Part shown: positions 6,581-13,858 of the stretch, in pieces
How positions within the stretch are numbered: position 1 is the first letter of the stretch
How the letters are laid out: every line of letters starts with the position of its first letter
DNA from: Bacillota bacterium
Lineage (GTDB): Bacteria; Bacillota; Clostridia; Lachnospirales; Lachnospiraceae
Direction of reading: 5' to 3'
Assembly: GCA_030524555.1 (NCBI GenBank)
Contig: JAUNGK010000008.1
Location: 1-35,147, forward strand
DNA: 35,147 nt
Made by a program: the position numbers and the translations under genes
Notes under the pieces: generated by a model
Told to the model about the DNA's origin: nothing
The model's input: the letters and a program-made list of their open reading frames with translations, nothing else
Databases searched by the model: none

Positions 6581-9349
6581 ATGAATAAGAAAATTGCAAA
6601 AACCCTGAGTGCACTGTTATTGCTGACAGCAATAGCAGTGACCCAGGTACCTGTATCAGATGTAGAAGCAGTAGCGCCTGCATCTGATTTTCAGATGGAG
6701 GGAACTAAATTATTAAAATATACAGGCACGGCAGAAGTCGTGTCTATTCCTGATGGTATCAAAACCATTGGAGAAGAGGCTTTTGCCGGAAATGATGATC
6801 TGATTAAGATTACGATTGGCGGCGATGTGGAATATGTGGGCTATCGGGCCTTTGCCGAATGCGGCAATCTTAGAACCATTACGGTAGGGGATAGTGTGGA
6901 AACCATTGATACAGCAGCTTTTAGTAACAATAAGGAGCTTGTCAATGTTTCTCTGGGAGCAGGGGTTAAGGATTTAGGAAGCGGTGTTTTTGCAGGATGC
7001 AGTCAGCTTAAGGAGTTATCGGTTTCAGAGGATAATCCTTATTTATATTATTCAAACGGCATCCTGTATGACGACGAGGAGACTAAGCTTTATGCACTGA
7101 TGCCTGCCTATGAAAAGGGCGCATATACGATGCCGGGCACGGTTACGGAGATTATGGGGTATGCCTTTTGGGGCAATCCTTATCTGGAAAAGGTGACGTT
7201 GGGAAGCGGTCTGTATGAGGTGCCGGCATATGCTTTTTCTAATTGTATGAATCTGCGGGAGGTGGAGATTCCCCTTCCGATTCATGGAATAGGAAGTAAG
7301 GCATTTGAGGATTGTGTGAATCTTCAAACTGTGGATATACCGGATTCTATGAGTAAAATTAGTGACAGTGCTTTCGATGGCTGTCCTAACATAAAGCTGA
7401 ATGCCACACCCGGAACATATGGTGCAGAGTATGCGGCTGCTCTTCAAAAATCCGATGTAGAGGAAGTGGAGTATGAAGACGTAAAGGATGCGCAGGTAAT
7501 CAGTCCGGGGACAGATGAAAATACGGATAAGGAAACTTCTGTGAGTGGGGAAGAGGCAGAAGAGGAAAATAATTCAACGCCAGATGAACAGGCACCTACA
7601 TCTGAACCTGCTTTATCTGTGGAAACAGAAATTATTAATAACCGGACACTTTTAGGACAGTCCAGTATTGTATCAGGACGTGCGCTTATTTTTATTGATA
7701 ACAGACAGTCCAATGTTCTAAACGGAAATCAATCTGCCGGAGGTAATGCCGGAAATGACAGGATTGATTTGACACAGCTTGGAGAGGCAGAAGGAGTTGA
7801 AACGGGGGCCGGTCAGGCAGGCCTCTGGGGCTTGGAAAATTTATTGGCTGATAATGCGCAGAAGGGAAAGGATTTCCCCAAATATACGATAGTTGGGGAT
7901 ACTAAAATAGCGGCACAGGCATTTTACCAGGATGCGAATCTTACGGAATATCAGATAGAGGATGGAATTACACAAATCGGTGAGTTTGCATTTGCAAGGT
8001 CGGGGCTTACTTCACTTTCTATTCCGGAAGGAGTGACCGATATCGGCTATGGAGCCTTTTATCACTGCGATTCGCTGAAAGAGATTACTATACCTTCTAC
8101 GGTTACCAGAATTGGGCCCTATGCGTTTGACCAAACCTTGTGGATTCAGGATATAGATGCATCTACCTATCCCTTTAAAATAGTTGGAGATGGAATATTG
8201 GTTGCCTATGCGGGAAGCGACAGCGTAGTAAATATTCCAAATGGTGTAAAGCAGATTGGACCGTTGGTATTTAAGGAGCATATGGGAATTACTGCGGTAA
8301 ATATTCCTGAAACTGTGGAGGTGATTTGTGAAGAAGCCTTTATGGGCTGCCGTAATTTGAAAACCATAAATGGCGGAAATAATCTGGTCAGAGTGGAAGA
8401 CCGGGCCTTTATGGATTGTCCCTTGTCGGAGGTTACGATACCGGCAACTATGGAGGAGATAGGTTTGGGAGCCTATGCTATTTCTTCAGGAGGTACAGAT
8501 ACCGTAGTATTTAAAGGAGAGTCATTACCGACGCTTTATGTAGGACAGGGAGCGAAGAGGCTTGCCAATGACAGCTATCGAACTTATGCTTTTGGAAATA
8601 TAAAGAATGCTATAATACCGAACACGGCAGATGGTTTGAACGGAACAGTTCTTGAAGCCGGAATATACGGTTTTAATGGTGTGATAAGCAATGAAGCAGG
8701 CAGCCGGGTTGCAGATAACACGCAGGGGGTGTCTGCATCTAAAGAAAGCGGAGTTGTACTTGACATTAACAGTCAGGTGATCGGTGATGGAAATAATGCT
8801 TTTGCTTCTATTCCCGGCAATGATGATACCTATGTTTTGAAAATAACAGATTCTGAGCGGGCGGCAGAGGATATTTCAGCGGCCTATGGGGAGATTTACG
8901 GAGGAAGGGAACCTAGCGGATTGTCAGCCTATGACATCTGTCTTTACGACGCTTCTGGAAGTATTCCGATTACCAGATTGGGCAAGCAGTATATTACCGT
9001 TCAAGTGTCTATGCCGGAGAATGCGTCTACAGGTGATTTACATGTGGTTACATTGGATCAGGACGGACAGCTTGAAGCGGTGGAGCATAGGATAGTGGAA
9101 ACTGATGAAGGGGAATATCTGCAGTTTACCACAAGCCATTTTTCACCTTTTGGGATTTATACGTATTCAAATTTTGGCGGGCAGGCATATGTTTCCGATG
9201 GAAAGGCTGTTATCATTAATTTATCCGGAAATAAGGATGATACACCGGATACAGGTGATCCTATTCACCCCAAATGGTTTTTAGCGTTAGGTCTTTTGGC
9301 CTGTTCGGTTGCCATGTTCTTTTATAAAGGGAAAAAGAAAACAATTTAA
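6581..9349 (+). CDS. BspA-like leucine-rich-repeat surface protein with sortase signal (paralogue)
   Basis: Second secreted, wall-anchored protein of the group, 922 aa. The signal peptide spans about 1-30 (ending VSDVEA). A first block of BspA-type leucine-rich repeats lies at about 33-285. An acidic Glu/Asp/Ser/Thr-rich linker follows at about 290-350, then a second LRR block at about 431-637. A C-terminal domain at about 750-865 (VLKITDSERAAEDISAAYG... HFSPFGIY) matches the same region of the upstream protein. The sorting signal is TPDTGD (888-893), PIHPKWFLALGLLAC, a hydrophobic stretch and KGKKK. InlB-type repeats are absent, unlike the upstream paralogue. The AGGAG of the RBS overlaps the TAG stop of the previous gene, and only 8 bases separate the two genes, so translation is probably coupled. 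The likely role is adhesion or surface interaction; the ligand is unknown. Confidence 0.88.
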   Translation: MNKKIAKTLSALLLLTAIAVTQVPVSDVEAVAPASDFQMEGTKLLKYTGTAEVVSIPDGIKTIGEEAFAGNDDLIKITIGGDVEYVGYRAFAECGNLRTITVGDSVETIDTAAFSNNKELVNVSLGAGVKDLGSGVFAGCSQLKELSVSEDNPYLYYSNGILYDDEETKLYALMPAYEKGAYTMPGTVTEIMGYAFWGNPYLEKVTLGSGLYEVPAYAFSNCMNLREVEIPLPIHGIGSKAFEDCVNLQTVDIPDSMSKISDSAFDGCPNIKLNATPGTYGAEYAAALQKSDVEEVEYEDVKDAQVISPGTDENTDKETSVSGEEAEEENNSTPDEQAPTSEPALSVETEIINNRTLLGQSSIVSGRALIFIDNRQSNVLNGNQSAGGNAGNDRIDLTQLGEAEGVETGAGQAGLWGLENLLADNAQKGKDFPKYTIVGDTKIAAQAFYQDANLTEYQIEDGITQIGEFAFARSGLTSLSIPEGVTDIGYGAFYHCDSLKEITIPSTVTRIGPYAFDQTLWIQDIDASTYPFKIVGDGILVAYAGSDSVVNIPNGVKQIGPLVFKEHMGITAVNIPETVEVICEEAFMGCRNLKTINGGNNLVRVEDRAFMDCPLSEVTIPATMEEIGLGAYAISSGGTDTVVFKGESLPTLYVGQGAKRLANDSYRTYAFGNIKNAIIPNTADGLNGTVLEAGIYGFNGVISNEAGSRVADNTQGVSASKESGVVLDINSQVIGDGNNAFASIPGNDDTYVLKITDSERAAEDISAAYGEIYGGREPSGLSAYDICLYDASGSIPITRLGKQYITVQVSMPENASTGDLHVVTLDQDGQLEAVEHRIVETDEGEYLQFTTSHFSPFGIYTYSNFGGQAYVSDGKAVIINLSGNKDDTPDTGDPIHPKWFLALGLLACSVAMFFYKGKKKTI
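9242..9301 (+). repeat. Sorting-signal repeat, copy 2
   Basis: This encodes TPDTGDPIHPKWFLALGLLA, the partner of the copy at 6453-6512. The one difference inside the core motif (K to D at the variable position) fits an xPxTG consensus. Confidence 0.7.
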
Positions 9350-9376
9350 GATAAGCAGTGATAGAACTGTTGGAAG

Positions 9377-9416
9377 CTCCCGGCATAACATAATTAAAAA
9401 AGCCGGGAGTTTTTTT
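9377..9416 (+). terminator. Strong rho-independent terminator after the surface-protein group
   Basis: CTCCCGGC (9377-9384) pairs perfectly with GCCGGGAG (9402-9409), followed directly by seven T residues (9410-9416). It closes the sortase/surface-protein transcription unit. The 3' arm ends in GGGAG, and the next gene's ATG sits at 9417 directly after the T run, so the hairpin also covers that gene's apparent RBS. Confidence 0.85.
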
Positions 9417-10331
9417 ATGCTTCGGGTGAGAAATCAAATAGGCTGCAGTGATGATCTGGTAGAGTCCTGCGGAAAAAACGGAGTAACCATAGCAATGTTG
9501 GATACAGGAGTGGCATTCCACCCTGATTTAGAGCATAGAGTTCTTTCTTTTAAGGATTTTGTAAACGGAAAGGAGAAATGCTATGATGACAGCGGACATG
9601 GAACACATGTAGCAGGCTGTATGTGTGGAAGTGGAAAGCTCTCTTTGGGAAGATACAAGGGAATTGCTCCATACAGCAAGCTTATCGTGGGAAAGGTTTT
9701 AGATTACAAGGGAGATGGAATTATTGAGAATATGACAGAGGGAATAGAGTGGATTCTGGACATTCGAAGACAATATGATATTCGAATCCTCAATATTTCT
9801 ATCGGTATGGGAGAAAATACCAAAAGGGAGAGAATGGAAAAGCTGGTTAAGCTGGTGGATGAGGCGTGGGGATGTGGTCTTGTAGTTGTTTGTGCTGCGG
9901 GGAATATGGGACCTAAGCCAATGACGATTTCGCCTCTTGGCGCCAGAAGACAGGTGATTACAGTAGGCTGTCATGAGGGGGGATACTTTGGAAACAGAGA
10001 GCATTTATGTGAAAACTATTCCAGCAGAGGCCCAAGCCCTTTTGCCATGAAAAAGCCGGATATCGTTGCTCCGGGAACAGACATTATTTCCTGTAACGCA
10101 GGAATTGAAAAGAGAGGACGGTATTATCGGAATGCATATATAGCCAAAAGTGGAACCTCCATGGCTACGCCCATTATTTCAGGAGGAGCAGCACTGCTCC
10201 TTCAAAAATATCCTTTTTACAGTAATGATCAGATCAAGCAGAGGCTTCAGCATACGGCAAAGGATTTGAGAGAGCCATGGAATAAGCAGGGCTGGGGGAT
10301 GATTCAGATTGATAGACTTTTAAGCTTCTAA
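9417..10331 (+). CDS. Subtilisin-family (S8) serine protease without signal peptide
   Basis: Serine endopeptidase, 304 aa from the ATG at 9417. The complete catalytic set is visible: Asp29 (AMLDTGV), His61 (DSGHGTHVAG), oxyanion Asn163 (CAAGNMGP) and Ser248 (SGTSMATP). No signal peptide, propeptide or extra domain is present, so it resembles compact, cytoplasmic AprX/intracellular-subtilisin types rather than secreted subtilases. The frame stays open upstream to a TTG at 9309, but that start has no RBS and lies inside the previous gene. The ATG at 9417 has GGGAG seven bases upstream. That RBS lies inside the terminator stem, which is unusual. The gene follows the surface-protein group and precedes a strong promoter, so it is probably expressed separately or by read-through. 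The substrate is unknown. Confidence 0.85.
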   Translation: MLRVRNQIGCSDDLVESCGKNGVTIAMLDTGVAFHPDLEHRVLSFKDFVNGKEKCYDDSGHGTHVAGCMCGSGKLSLGRYKGIAPYSKLIVGKVLDYKGDGIIENMTEGIEWILDIRRQYDIRILNISIGMGENTKRERMEKLVKLVDEAWGCGLVVVCAAGNMGPKPMTISPLGARRQVITVGCHEGGYFGNREHLCENYSSRGPSPFAMKKPDIVAPGTDIISCNAGIEKRGRYYRNAYIAKSGTSMATPIISGGAALLLQKYPFYSNDQIKQRLQHTAKDLREPWNKQGWGMIQIDRLLSF

Positions 10332-10340
10332 AAGAAGTGA

Positions 10341-10369
10341 TTGACAGAAGATGATTCCGTGTATACAAT
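10341..10369 (+). promoter_or_regulatory. Near-consensus sigma-A promoter of the citrate synthase operon
   Basis: TTGACA (10341-10346) and TACAAT (10364-10369) have an exact 17-base spacer. An AGGAGA-containing RBS follows at about 10397-10404, before the ATG at 10411. This is one of the best-looking promoters in the window. Confidence 0.8.
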
Positions 10370-10375
10370 TATACA
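10360..10375. promoter_or_regulatory. Palindromic operator candidate over the -10 box (GntR/FCD-like)
   Basis: TGTATACAATTATACA contains the perfect palindrome TGTATACA and can also be read as TGTATA-CAAT-TATACA. It overlaps the -10 hexamer. FadR/FCD-subfamily GntR regulators typically bind short GT...AC palindromes of this type, and the operon's second gene encodes such a regulator. Repression of its own operon is therefore inferred. Confidence 0.55.
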
Positions 10376-10410
10376 TGAATTAAACTTTGTATCTACGGAG
10401 GAGAATGATA

Positions 10411-11823
10411 ATGGCTGAAGAAAACAATTTGTTCATGGATAGACCGGTATCATTAAATTCTAAGAATAACCTGCTGGAGATTGAGGAGCATATGTACATA
10501 TTGGACGACGTGGAGAAACCCAATGTGTTCCGCAATATGTTTCCTTATTCAGAAGTTCCCAAGATTCCCTTTAATGACAGTATTGTACCTCATAATATGC
10601 CAAAGGATATCTGGATCACAGATACTACATTTCGTGACGGACAGCAGTCCAGAGCTCCTTATACGACAGAGCAGATTGTCAAAATTTATGATTATCTTCA
10701 CAGGTTAGGTGGGCCCAACGGTATGATCCGTGCCAGTGAATTTTTCCTGTACAGCAAAAAGGACAGGGATGCTGTCTATAAGTGTATGGAAAGGGGATAC
10801 AAGTTTCCAGAGGTTACAAGCTGGATTCGTGCCAGTAAGGAGGATTTTAAGCTGGTTAAGGAAATCGGCATGAAGGAGACGGGTATTCTGGTCAGTTGTT
10901 CAGATTATCATATCTTCTTAAAACTAAAAATGACCAGAAGGCAGGCTATGGACCATTATTTAAGTGTTGTTAGAGACTGCCTTGAGGAGGGAATTAGTGT
11001 CAGATGCCATCTTGAGGATATTACAAGGGCCGATATATACGGTTATGTGGTTCCTTTTTGCTTAGAGCTGATGAAACTGATGGAGGAATATAAAATTCCC
11101 ATCAAGGTTCGTGCATGTGATACAATGGGATATGGAGTCAATTATCCGGGTGCGGTAATTCCCAGAAGTGTGCAGGGGATTATTTATGCGCTGCATACTC
11201 ATGCAGGCGTGCCCCATGAGCTGATAGAGTGGCATGGACATAATGATTTCTATAAGGCAGTGGTTAATTCCACAACAGCATGGCTGTATGGCTGCTCCGG
11301 TGTCAATACTTCCTTATTTGGTATTGGCGAGAGAACCGGAAATACACCGCTTGAGGCTATGGTATTTGAATACGCTCAGCTGAAAGGCGACTTAAACGGA
11401 ATGGATACCACCGTGATTACAGAGCTTGCAGAGTATTATGAAAAGGAAATTGGATATTCCATACCGGAGAGAACGCCCTTTGTTGGTAAGAATTTCAATG
11501 TAACAAGAGCCGGGATTCATGCTGACGGTCTTCTGAAAAATGAGGAGATTTACAATATTTTTGATACCGATAAGTTTTTGAACAGGCCTGTATTATGTGC
11601 AGTTTCCAATACCTCAGGGCTTGCCGGTATTGCCCATTGGATTAATACTTATTTTAAGCTGAAGGATGATAAGCAGCTTGACAAATCAAGTCCGGTAGTT
11701 GCAGAGGTGAAGAAATGGGTGGACAAACAGTATGAGGATGGACGGGTGACCGTTATAACGGATAAGGAATTAATTGAGCAGATTATGTTGGCGTGCAAGC
11801 TGCTGGATACCACGATAGGTTAA
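10411..11823 (+). CDS. Probable Re-citrate synthase (HMGL/isopropylmalate synthase-like family)
   Basis: Acyl-CoA/2-oxoacid condensing enzyme of the DRE-TIM metallolyase (HMGL-like) family, 470 aa. The signature TDTTFRDGQQS is at 70-80 and the metal-binding HGHND at 275-279. I call it Re-citrate synthase (oxaloacetate plus acetyl-CoA to citrate) for two reasons. The sequence resembles, as I recall it, the Clostridium kluyveri enzyme (FPYSEVPK, IWITDTTFRDGQQ, FFLYSKKDR, DYHIFLKL), and NADP-isocitrate dehydrogenase lies in the same operon. Isopropylmalate, homocitrate or citramalate synthase are the alternatives; no leu or lys biosynthesis genes are nearby, and the C-terminal LeuA regulatory domain seems absent. 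The start at ATG 10411 is favoured over the in-frame TTG at 10387 because GGAGGAGA sits at 10397-10404. No aconitase gene lies in the window. Confidence 0.72.
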   Translation: MAEENNLFMDRPVSLNSKNNLLEIEEHMYILDDVEKPNVFRNMFPYSEVPKIPFNDSIVPHNMPKDIWITDTTFRDGQQSRAPYTTEQIVKIYDYLHRLGGPNGMIRASEFFLYSKKDRDAVYKCMERGYKFPEVTSWIRASKEDFKLVKEIGMKETGILVSCSDYHIFLKLKMTRRQAMDHYLSVVRDCLEEGISVRCHLEDITRADIYGYVVPFCLELMKLMEEYKIPIKVRACDTMGYGVNYPGAVIPRSVQGIIYALHTHAGVPHELIEWHGHNDFYKAVVNSTTAWLYGCSGVNTSLFGIGERTGNTPLEAMVFEYAQLKGDLNGMDTTVITELAEYYEKEIGYSIPERTPFVGKNFNVTRAGIHADGLLKNEEIYNIFDTDKFLNRPVLCAVSNTSGLAGIAHWINTYFKLKDDKQLDKSSPVVAEVKKWVDKQYEDGRVTVITDKELIEQIMLACKLLDTTIG

Positions 11824-11847
11824 GGGGAAGAAAGGCAAATAAATAAA

Positions 11848-12552
11848 ATGAGTAAATATGATGTTAAGCAGGAAGTAACAGACAAGTACTCCCTGCGGGG
11901 AAGAGTGTTTCACAAGCTCCGTGAGGATATATTAAATGGAAAATATGCGGAGCATGAGGAACTAAAGGAGGTTGCTATTGGAACAGAGCTTGGAGTGAGC
12001 CGGACACCGGTGAGAGAAGCTTTCAGGCAGCTTGAGCTGGAGGGACTCATACAGATAGTGCCCAATAAGGGAGCTTATGTGACGGGGATAACAGCCAAGG
12101 ATGTGAAGGATATTTATATGATTCGTTCCTCCCTTGAGGGGATGTGTGCCCGTCTGGCAACAGAGCATATTACTTCCGAACAGCTTGAGGAGCTTGAAGA
12201 AAACGTATATCTTGCCTCATTTCATGCATCCAAGGGACATATGGAGCAGATGACAGAGCTGGATAATCGTTTTCACCATATACTGTACGAGGCATGTGAT
12301 TCTAAAATGCTGGAAAATCTTTTACAGGACTTTCATCAATATGTGATCCGTATCAGAAAGAAGACTCTCTCAACCAAGGAGAGGGGGATTGCGTCTAATG
12401 AAGAGCATAAGAAAATCATGGAGGCAATCAAGGCAGGTCAGGCGGAGGAAGCAGAGCATCTTGCAACCCAGCATATGGTTAATGCATATGACAACATGGT
12501 TAAAAATGGTCTTTATGATATTTTTGCCAATGAGGAAAAAGACCCTAAATAG
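11848..12552 (+). CDS. GntR-family transcriptional regulator, FCD (FadR-like) subfamily
   Basis: DNA-binding repressor or activator, 234 aa. The N-terminal winged helix spans about 15-80 with recognition-helix text [16 protein letters not shown]. The C-terminal FCD ligand-binding domain spans about 84-225. The metal-site pattern of FCD proteins is intact: Asp139, His143, His187 and His209, with spacings of 4, 44 and 22 that are close to the family norm. Such proteins usually sense small carboxylic acids. Its position between citrate synthase and isocitrate dehydrogenase suggests citrate, isocitrate or 2-oxoglutarate as effector, which is inference. A fitting palindrome overlaps the operon promoter at 10360-10375. 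The RBS AGAAAGG lies about 12 bases before the ATG, a slightly long spacing. Confidence 0.88.
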   Translation: MSKYDVKQEVTDKYSLRGRVFHKLREDILNGKYAEHEELKEVAIGTELGVSRTPVREAFRQLELEGLIQIVPNKGAYVTGITAKDVKDIYMIRSSLEGMCARLATEHITSEQLEELEENVYLASFHASKGHMEQMTELDNRFHHILYEACDSKMLENLLQDFHQYVIRIRKKTLSTKERGIASNEEHKKIMEAIKAGQAEEAEHLATQHMVNAYDNMVKNGLYDIFANEEKDPK

Positions 12553-12584
12553 CTTGTAGAATAAATAAAAGGATGGAGGACAAA

Positions 12585-13790
12585 ATGGACAAAATTAAAA
12601 TGACGACACCCCTGGTAGAGATGGACGGAGATGAGATGACCAGAATACTCTGGCAGATGATTAAGGATGAGCTTCTTCTTCCTTATATCGACTTAAAGAC
12701 AGAGTATTATGATCTTGGTCTGGAGCATAGAAACGAAACCAATGATCAGGTAACTGTGGACAGCGCAGAGGCTACCAAGAAGTATGGAGTGGCTGTAAAG
12801 TGTGCTACTATTACGCCCAACGCTGCAAGAATGACGGAGTATAATCTGAAAGAAATGTGGAAAAGCCCTAACGGTACCATCAGGGCGATTCTGGATGGAA
12901 CCGTATTCCGTGCCCCCATATTGGTTAAGGGCATTGTACCTTATGTGGGAAATTGGTCAAAGCCTATTACGATTGCTCGTCATGCCTATGGAGATGTGTA
13001 CAAAAATACGGAGATCAAGGTTCCGGGAAAGGGAAAAGCAGAGCTTGTGTTTACTGCGGAGGATGGAACCGAAACCAGGGAATTGATACATAATTTTGAC
13101 GGAGCAGGAATTATTCAGGGTATCCACAATACCGAAAAGTCTATTTCCAGCTTTGCAAGAGCCTGCTTTGGATATGCCGTTGATACGAAACAGGATTTAT
13201 GGTTTGCTACCAAAGATACAATTTCCAAAAAGTATGATCATACCTTTAAGGATATCTTTCAGGAAATTTATGATGCAGAGTATAAGGCTAAGTTTGAGGA
13301 ACTTGGCATTGAATATTTCTATACTCTGATTGATGATGCGGTAGCCCGTGTGATCCGTTCAGAGGGCGGTTTTATCTGGGCATGTAAGAATTATGACGGT
13401 GATGTAATGTCCGATATGGTTGCAACTGCATACGGCGACCTTTCCATGATGACCTCTGTTTTGGTATCGCCCAGCGGTGTTTACGAATATGAAGCGGCAC
13501 ATGGAACGGTTCAGCGTCATTATTACAAACACTTAAAGGGAGAGGAGACCTCTACCAACTCCATAGCAACAATTTTTGCATGGACAGGTGCACTGCGCAA
13601 GAGAGGAGAGCTGGATCAAATTCCCGAACTGATGGAGTTTGCGGATAAGCTTGAAAAGGCATGCATTAAGACGGTGGAGGACGGAAAGATGACTAAGAGC
13701 CTGTCATTGATATCCACCTGTGAAAATCCTGTAATTTTGAACAGCCTTGACTTTATTAAGGCGATCAGAGAGACCTTTGATACATTATAA
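12585..13790 (+). CDS. icd: Isocitrate dehydrogenase, NADP-dependent (eukaryote-like type)
   Basis: Oxidatively decarboxylates isocitrate to 2-oxoglutarate, producing NADPH, in the cytoplasm. The 401-aa product carries the features of the homodimeric eukaryote-like IDH class: [11 protein letters not shown] near the N-terminus, [20 protein letters not shown], the metal/substrate region [16 protein letters not shown] and [11 protein letters not shown], and the cofactor-loop region [12 protein letters not shown]. The His/Arg-containing AHGTVQRH text favours NADP over NAD. I choose ATG 12585 over ATG 12573 because GGAGGA at 12575-12580 is well placed for the former and would lie inside the latter's reading frame. 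With the upstream citrate synthase it forms a route to glutamate precursors; aconitase must be encoded elsewhere. A hairpin follows directly. Confidence 0.93.
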   Translation: MDKIKMTTPLVEMDGDEMTRILWQMIKDELLLPYIDLKTEYYDLGLEHRNETNDQVTVDSAEATKKYGVAVKCATITPNAARMTEYNLKEMWKSPNGTIRAILDGTVFRAPILVKGIVPYVGNWSKPITIARHAYGDVYKNTEIKVPGKGKAELVFTAEDGTETRELIHNFDGAGIIQGIHNTEKSISSFARACFGYAVDTKQDLWFATKDTISKKYDHTFKDIFQEIYDAEYKAKFEELGIEYFYTLIDDAVARVIRSEGGFIWACKNYDGDVMSDMVATAYGDLSMMTSVLVSPSGVYEYEAAHGTVQRHYYKHLKGEETSTNSIATIFAWTGALRKRGELDQIPELMEFADKLEKACIKTVEDGKMTKSLSLISTCENPVILNSLDFIKAIRETFDTL

Positions 13791-13803
13791 AAATATAATT
13801 ATC

Positions 13804-13858
13804 AAAAGGAGCCATCACCCGGCTGGATAATTTGGAGCCGGTGTGATGACTCCTTTTT
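13804..13858. terminator. Bidirectional terminator between icd and the ABC-F gene
   Basis: A long stem joins AAAAGGAG...CATCAC...CCGGCT (13804-13824) to AGCCGG...GTGATG...CTCCTTTT (13836-13857), with one mismatch and one single-base bulge and an 11-base loop. It has T runs in both directions, as expected between convergent genes. Its right end overlaps the stop codon of the ABC-F gene on the minus strand. Confidence 0.85.

Noticed and set aside
9309..9416. Longer form of the subtilisin starting at TTG 9309
   Set aside because: There is no RBS, it overlaps the surface-protein gene, and the frame runs through the terminator stem. The extra 36 residues are not protease-like.
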